Source: Planctomycetota bacterium
GTDB lineage: Bacteria > Planctomycetota > UBA8742 > UBA2392
DNA length: 64,000 bases
Reading direction: 5' to 3'
Assembly: GCA_020848275.1 (NCBI GenBank)
Contig: JADLAK010000058.1
Location: 56,574 to 120,573 of the forward strand
The notes beneath the pieces were generated by a model that saw only the letters and a list, made by a program, of their open reading frames with translations, had not been told where the DNA came from and did not search any database. Both the position numbers and the translations under genes were made by a program. Of the stretch, positions 60,117 to 64,000 are shown in pieces (position 1 is the stretch's first letter; every line of letters begins with the position of its first letter).

Positions 60117-61073
60117 ATGCCCAATTTCGCCGATCGACTTCTCGCCGCAATCGACGCCAAGGGCGCGCCCATCTGCGTCGGCATCGACCCGCGCCCGGAC
60201 TGGATTCCCAACTCGTTCTTCGACGTCGCCTTCAAGCGCCACGGCAAGACGCCGGCCGCTGTGCGCGACGCCGTGCGCGCGTTTTGCATCGCGGTCCTCG
60301 ATGTGACGGCCGCCTACACGCCCGCTTGCAAGCCGCAGGTCGCGTTCTTCGAGGCGCTGGGGCCCGAGGGCATGCTCGATTTCGCCGCGATCTGCGCCCA
60401 CGCGCGCAAACTTGGCCTGATCGTCATCGCTGACGTCAAACGCGGGGACATCGGCAGCACAGCCGAAGCCTATGCGCAGGGCCTGTTTGGCGGAGCCGTC
60501 GCCAAGGGCATTGCGATGAATTCGCTCGAGGTCGATTGTGCGACGATCAATCCCTATCTCGGTCACGACGGCGTCGAGCCCTTCATCAAGGGCGCGCGCC
60601 AAGGCGGCGGCGGGCTGTTCGTGCTCGCGCGAACCTCCAACACCGGCAGCGCGGAGTTCCAGGAATTGCCCCTGGCGCAGGGCGGCACGACCGTCGAGGA
60701 GGTCGCCCGCAAGATCGCCGAATGGGGCAAAGACGGCATCGGCGAGCGCGGCTACAGCGACGTCGGCGCGGTCGTCGGCGCGACGCACAAGGACGCCGCC
60801 GTGCGCATGCGCCAGTTGATGCCCAATACCCTGTTCCTGGTGCCGGGTTACGGCGCGCAGGGCGGCGCGCTCGAGACCATCAAGGCCTGCTTCAGCGAAG
60901 GTCGCGGCCCTTCGGCTTCGCTCAGGACAGGCGCCATTGTCAACTCCAGCCGCGGCGTGATGCACGCCTACGCGCAGGGCCCGCTGCAGAAGTACGGCGA
61001 GGCGCGCTGGCGCGACGCCGTGGTCGAGGCCGCCAGGGATTTTAATAACGAAATTGGCCGCCTCGTGCACTGA
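60117..61073 (+). CDS. pyrF: Orotidine 5'-phosphate decarboxylase (type 2)
   Basis: The 318-residue protein makes UMP from OMP in pyrimidine synthesis. It has 'PICVGIDPRPDWIPNSF', 'KPQVAFFEALGPEGMLDF', the catalytic 'LIVIADVKRGDIGSTAEAYA' (DxKxxDI) and 'AIVNSSRGVMHAYA' at the phosphate site. In the loop before that site, 'SEGRGPSASLRTG' includes about nine extra residues encoded by a dispersed repeat word. The fold otherwise seems complete. Start ATG 60117 gives 'MPNFADRLLAAIDA'. Confidence 0.93.
   Translation: MPNFADRLLAAIDAKGAPICVGIDPRPDWIPNSFFDVAFKRHGKTPAAVRDAVRAFCIAVLDVTAAYTPACKPQVAFFEALGPEGMLDFAAICAHARKLGLIVIADVKRGDIGSTAEAYAQGLFGGAVAKGIAMNSLEVDCATINPYLGHDGVEPFIKGARQGGGGLFVLARTSNTGSAEFQELPLAQGGTTVEEVARKIAEWGKDGIGERGYSDVGAVVGATHKDAAVRMRQLMPNTLFLVPGYGAQGGALETIKACFSEGRGPSASLRTGAIVNSSRGVMHAYAQGPLQKYGEARWRDAVVEAARDFNNEIGRLVH
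60908..60932. repeat. Dispersed repeat word inside pyrF
   Basis: CCCTTCGGCTTCGCTCAGGACAGGC matches CCCTTCGACTCCGCCCAGGACAGGC at 63415-63439 in 22 of 25 bases; a looser relative lies within D3 at 18598-18618. In pyrF it is translated and keeps frame. Confidence 0.8.
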
Positions 61074-61082
61074 ACCAGGCCG

Positions 61083-61111
61083 GCGCCCCGCCGTTAGAAG
61101 TGACGGGGCGC
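61083..61111 (+). terminator. Hairpin after pyrF
   Basis: GCGCCCCG and CGGGGCGC pair across a 13-base loop, 10 bases after the pyrF stop. It lacks a T-tract. Confidence 0.45.
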
Positions 61112-61185
61112 TGGGCGCTTTACACTTAGCCGTTAACTCGGCACACTTGGCGTTCCTCCAAGCCAGAGAAATTGACGGAGTTCCT

Positions 61186-62289
61186 ATGAGAATCATGGCA
61201 GTCCTGTTGTTGTGCGGCGCGGTGTTTGCCCCGGCGCTGTTGGCCGACGAAGTGCGCTTCCGCACCAACGAAGGCTTGGTCGAATCGGTGGCGTGCGAAG
61301 TGACGGGCTGGTCCTGGAAGGAAGTCCAGTACAAGTCCGCCAAGGGCAGCGCCAAGGTCGCGCGCAAGGATCTTGTGGCCGTCCAGCGCACCTCCGAAAA
61401 CGGCACGCTCAGCGACAAGCTGTCCGCCGCGCAGAGCGCCATGGCGACCGACCTCGCCAAGGCGCGCACGCTGCTCGAGGGCGAACTCAAGGACGCTTCG
61501 TCAACGGCGGTCAACAAGGAAGAAGCTACCTACCTGCTCGCCGACCTCGCGCTGATCGAAGCCGGCAGCGACGGTCGCCGCCGCCCCACGGCGATTGCCG
61601 CGTTCAAGAACTACATCAACTCCTACAAAGAGGGTTACTTCGCCAGGCAGGCCTACACGTCGCTGGCCGGCCTCCAGCGCGCGAGCAAAGACGTCAGCGG
61701 CGCGCGCGAGACCTTCAAGAACATGGCAAAGGTCGGCTCGGGCCTCGACCTGATCGGCTCGCAACTCCTGGGCGAATTCGAGCTCGATGAAAAGCAGTGG
61801 CAGGCCGCGGTGGTGGCCTTCAAGGACGCCGCGAAGTTCGCAGGATCCGACAAAGCCGCGCGCTACAAGGCCAACGCGATGCAAGCCCGCGCGCTTAAGG
61901 GCGGCGGCGACACCGCCACGGCGCAAAGCATGCTTGAAGAAATCAAGAAGGACGAATTCTTCAACGACCCGACGACGGCCGAGGGCGACGAAGTGCTGAG
62001 CATCGTCTATGGCACGCTGGCGGACATCCTCTACGACAAGAAAGCCTACCAGGAAGCCTACGAGGCCTGCATGACCGCGGCGTTTTATTGCTGGTGGCTG
62101 CAGAGCAAGGGCGAAGGCGACTTCCTCGCCAAGGCCTTCGTCAGCGCGCGCAAAACCAGCGTAGGCGCCGACAACTGGAAGACCCGCGGCGACAAGCTTG
62201 AGGAAGTGCTGGCCGGCTCACACAGCAAGGAACTCAAGGCCGCCCGCGAAATCCTCGAGAAAGACAAGCCGTCGGACACGCCCAAGTAA
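61186..62289 (+). CDS. Secreted TPR-like protein of unknown function
   Basis: The 367-residue protein has a signal peptide ('MAVLLLCGAVFAPALLADE') and helical repeats of the TPR style ('QWQAAVVAFKDAAKFAGSDK', 'YDKKAYQEAYEACMTAAFYC'). The N-terminal 60 residues after the signal form a small beta domain ('VRFRTNEGLVESVACEVTGW'). No enzyme motif. ATG 61186 has GGAG 5 bases upstream. It is convergent with the 62351 gene across a strong terminator. Confidence 0.75.
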   Translation: MRIMAVLLLCGAVFAPALLADEVRFRTNEGLVESVACEVTGWSWKEVQYKSAKGSAKVARKDLVAVQRTSENGTLSDKLSAAQSAMATDLAKARTLLEGELKDASSTAVNKEEATYLLADLALIEAGSDGRRRPTAIAAFKNYINSYKEGYFARQAYTSLAGLQRASKDVSGARETFKNMAKVGSGLDLIGSQLLGEFELDEKQWQAAVVAFKDAAKFAGSDKAARYKANAMQARALKGGGDTATAQSMLEEIKKDEFFNDPTTAEGDEVLSIVYGTLADILYDKKAYQEAYEACMTAAFYCWWLQSKGEGDFLAKAFVSARKTSVGADNWKTRGDKLEEVLAGSHSKELKAAREILEKDKPSDTPK

Positions 62290-62312
62290 TGAAGTGCGGC
62301 TCGAATTCACAG

Positions 62313-62343
62313 ACGGGACAGGCGATTGCCTGTCCCGTTTTCG
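62313..62343. terminator. Intrinsic terminator between convergent genes
   Basis: ACGGGACAGGC GATT GCCTGTCCCGT is an 11-bp stem with 4-base loop followed by TTTCGTT, located 24 bases after one stop codon and close to the opposing stop. Confidence 0.8.
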
Positions 62344-62350
62344 TTGCCAT

Positions 62351-63370
62351 CTACTTCTGCAGGCCCGAGTTCTCGCCGATCAGCTCGATCGTCGTCGTTT
62401 CGCTGCCGTTGTCGATCACCTGGCGGACAATCAGGCCGAAGTCCGTGATCCAGGTCGAGGTCTTGACCAGGTATTCGGAGCTTTCCGTGGCCTTGCGTTC
62501 CTCGCTCTTGACCAGCTTGCAACTGTAGGTGACGGCGCCAACCACGATCTTCTCGATCTTGGGCTTGCCGTTATCCAGTTCCGGCTTCGAGTAAGGCTTG
62601 GTCAGGTCGTGGGAGTCCTTGGTGACCGTCACGACTTTCGACGCCACAACGCCCTCGCCCTTTTTGTCGCAGGGCGCTTCGGTGTACACCACACGGTCTT
62701 CCTTGTCGTCGACCTTGGTGATCTCCATGACGCGATAAGTCGCGGGCTCGGCGTCGCGGGTCGCGGCCTTCTTGACTTCGCTGTACAGCGCCTTGTGGCC
62801 GACCTTCTTGTAGAACTTCGGCAAGTCCACCTTGCGCAGGCCCGCTTCTTTGCCCGAGGAACCCCACTTCGTCAGCCAGATGCGCTCCTGGCCGCTGGTC
62901 ACGACACACACCACGCCGCCGCAAGGCACTGATTTGCTGTAGTAAACGGTGTTGGAGGTGCTGCCGACGGTCCAGCTAACGATATCACACTCGACTTCGT
63001 CGGTGCCGACGCTGCGCTTCTGCTTGGCCGCCGTCCAGTCGGCGTCCGTAGGCACCTTGCCGCTGATCATGCTGACTTTCTTCCACTCCTGCGGCTTGCC
63101 CTCCTGCACCACGGGTTTGCCGCCGTCAGCCGGATACAGCGTCGACTTCACGGTCAGTTGCCCGCCGCTTGCCGCCGAGACCTCGAAACGCTTCACGAAT
63201 CCCGCCGAGAACTTGTACTCGACCCAGTCGCCCTTTTTTGCTTCTTCCCAGGTGTTCCAGCCGTCCTTGAACTCCTTGGCCGCGGCCTGGGCGGATACCG
63301 TAACGGTATTGGTTGCCAGCACGCCACAAACCAGCGCGAAAAGCGCTGCCCAAAGCAGGTAAGTCCGCAT
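62351..63370 (-). CDS. Secreted protein, paralogue of the next gene
   Basis: The 339-residue protein has a signal peptide ('LLWAALFALVCGVLATNTVT') and a beta-rich body with 'KKGDWVEYKFSAGFVKRFEV', 'SVPCGGVVCVVTSGQERIWL' and 'TKWGSSGKEAGLR'. No family recognised. ATG 63370 has GAGGA 8 bases upstream. Its C-terminal half is clearly related to the partial gene that follows upstream on the same strand, so the two arose by tandem duplication. Confidence 0.75.
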   Translation of the reverse strand: MRTYLLWAALFALVCGVLATNTVTVSAQAAAKEFKDGWNTWEEAKKGDWVEYKFSAGFVKRFEVSAASGGQLTVKSTLYPADGGKPVVQEGKPQEWKKVSMISGKVPTDADWTAAKQKRSVGTDEVECDIVSWTVGSTSNTVYYSKSVPCGGVVCVVTSGQERIWLTKWGSSGKEAGLRKVDLPKFYKKVGHKALYSEVKKAATRDAEPATYRVMEITKVDDKEDRVVYTEAPCDKKGEGVVASKVVTVTKDSHDLTKPYSKPELDNGKPKIEKIVVGAVTYSCKLVKSEERKATESSEYLVKTSTWITDFGLIVRQVIDNGSETTTIELIGENSGLQK

Positions 63371-63414
63371 TTTGTTAGTCCTCGTACCCCATGCCAGAAC
63401 GTGCAAAAGACGTG

Positions 63415-63439
63415 CCCTTCGACTCCGCCCAGGACAGGC
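63415..63439. repeat. Dispersed repeat word between paralogues
   Basis: CCCTTCGACTCCGCCCAGGACAGGC, the intergenic counterpart of the copy inserted in pyrF, lies in the 72-base gap between the two tandem paralogues. Confidence 0.78.
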
Positions 63440-63442
63440 CTG

Positions 63443-64000
63443 TTACTTCAAATTCGTTTCCCACAACTCCGACTGGCTGTCGATCTCCGCGCCCTGGGCG
63501 ATGCTGCGCACCACAATGCCCTTCCACGTCCACATCGTTGATTTCAGCCCCGCGCCCGCGATGTCCGAACGCGCGGCCTTGACGCGGCCAAGGGCCTTGC
63601 ACTCGACGTCTTCCTGCGCCTGGCCGGCGGCCTCTGGCGCGCCCGCGTCGCCGCGCAGGCTGATCTTCAGGCCGTCGCGCCGCGCGGTCTCTTTCATGTC
63701 CTTGTCGAAGGTAAGAATCATGTAGCTTGCTTCGTCGTCCTTGAAGTCGACGACTTCGGTGCGGGTGTAGGTCTCTTTGGCGGCGGGCTTGGTCGAGGTC
63801 GTCTTGACCACCCAGAAGTTGCCCTTGGCCCGCCAGCGCTGGTGCGGGTCGTCCACGGGCTTGGCCGTGATTTCGGGGGCCACCGTGTTCTCGCGCGTTT
63901 TCTCGATGCGGCCGCCTTCTTTGCCGTCGCGGCCCCAGGCACTGAGCCAGATAGTCTCTTTGCCGTTGGACGAGGCGCTGACCACGCCGCCGCAGGGCAC
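63443..64000 (-). CDS. Secreted-type protein, partial (5' end beyond the window)
   Basis: The visible 185 residues are the C-terminal part of a paralogue of the 62351 gene: 'MPCGGVVSASSNGKETIWLS' matches 'VPCGGVVCVVTSGQERIWL', and 'AWGRDGKEGG' matches 'KWGSSGKEAG'. The frame is open at the window edge, so the start and any signal peptide are not seen. Function unknown. Confidence 0.75.
   Translation of the reverse strand: MPCGGVVSASSNGKETIWLSAWGRDGKEGGRIEKTRENTVAPEITAKPVDDPHQRWRAKGNFWVVKTTSTKPAAKETYTRTEVVDFKDDEASYMILTFDKDMKETARRDGLKISLRGDAGAPEAAGQAQEDVECKALGRVKAARSDIAGAGLKSTMWTWKGIVVRSIAQGAEIDSQSELWETNLK

Overview
The window is high-GC, gene-dense bacterial chromosome and carries no rRNA, CRISPR array or recognisable transposase. 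Several features point to a diderm with peptidoglycan: a glycosyltransferase family 9 (heptosyltransferase-like) protein, a predicted beta-barrel, several lipoproteins, MraY/MurE/MurF/PBP genes and a MurE 'DNPR' (meso-DAP type) motif. Large secreted TPR, HEAT/VWA and multi-PDZ proteins together with a methionine/glycine-rich GroEL tail fit an uncultured Planctomycetota-like lineage. That placement is inferred from style of gene content; no marker phylogeny was run.

Layout. 0.3-4 kb: receiver-domain protein, groES-groEL, an AT-richer possible HEPN-like gene. 4-8.7 kb: methyltransferase, orphan cytochrome b, then a two-gene family 2A encapsulin locus (shell plus a cysteine desulfurase with a long disordered N-terminal extension). 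8.8-11 kb: a c-di-AMP (ydaO-type) riboswitch in front of a KimA-like K+ importer. 11-14 kb: beta-barrel protein, ATP sulfurylase (sat), and a BrnT/BrnA toxin-antitoxin pair followed by a second copy of the sat 3' end. 13.9-19.9 kb: lipoprotein, secreted TPR protein, truD, DUF2225, Lon-N protein, an unknown. 20-25.6 kb: a complete branched-chain amino-acid type ABC operon (livKHMGF) and queC. 25.6-32.4 kb: unknowns, a HEAT-like protein, glycosyltransferase, MerR regulator, SurA/PpiC-like protein. 32.4-40.4 kb: mfd, zinc-ribbon coiled-coil protein, rpoD, dnaG. 40.7 kb: tRNA-Glu(CTC). 40.9-46.1 kb: lipoprotein, three small very basic proteins that share an upstream 11-mer, and a 987-residue multi-PDZ serine protease. 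46.2-51 kb: SixA, a membrane protein and an enoyl-CoA hydratase divergent from one CATG, a HEAT/VWA protein, and a GxxExxY gene bounded by inverted repeats. 51-60 kb: the front of a dcw cluster on the minus strand (mraZ, small orf, rsmH, ftsL-like, PBP, murE, murF, mraY). 60-64 kb: pyrF, a secreted TPR protein and two tandem secreted paralogues.

The most unusual feature is between the genes. About eighteen gaps contain a short 'word' (roughly 6-10 bp) repeated in imperfect tandem, a spacer, and then the reverse complement of the same word in tandem. Most gaps have their own vocabulary, but several words recur at distant loci. One such inverted repeat exactly brackets a 125-residue GxxExxY gene and so looks like a tiny mobile unit. 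Other repeat pieces have entered coding sequence: one forms the start codon and signal-peptide n-region of the 14.5 kb gene, and one is an in-frame insertion in pyrF.

Start codons were chosen from Shine-Dalgarno spacing and family N-termini and often differ from the supplied ORF track. All family names rest on motif recognition by eye.
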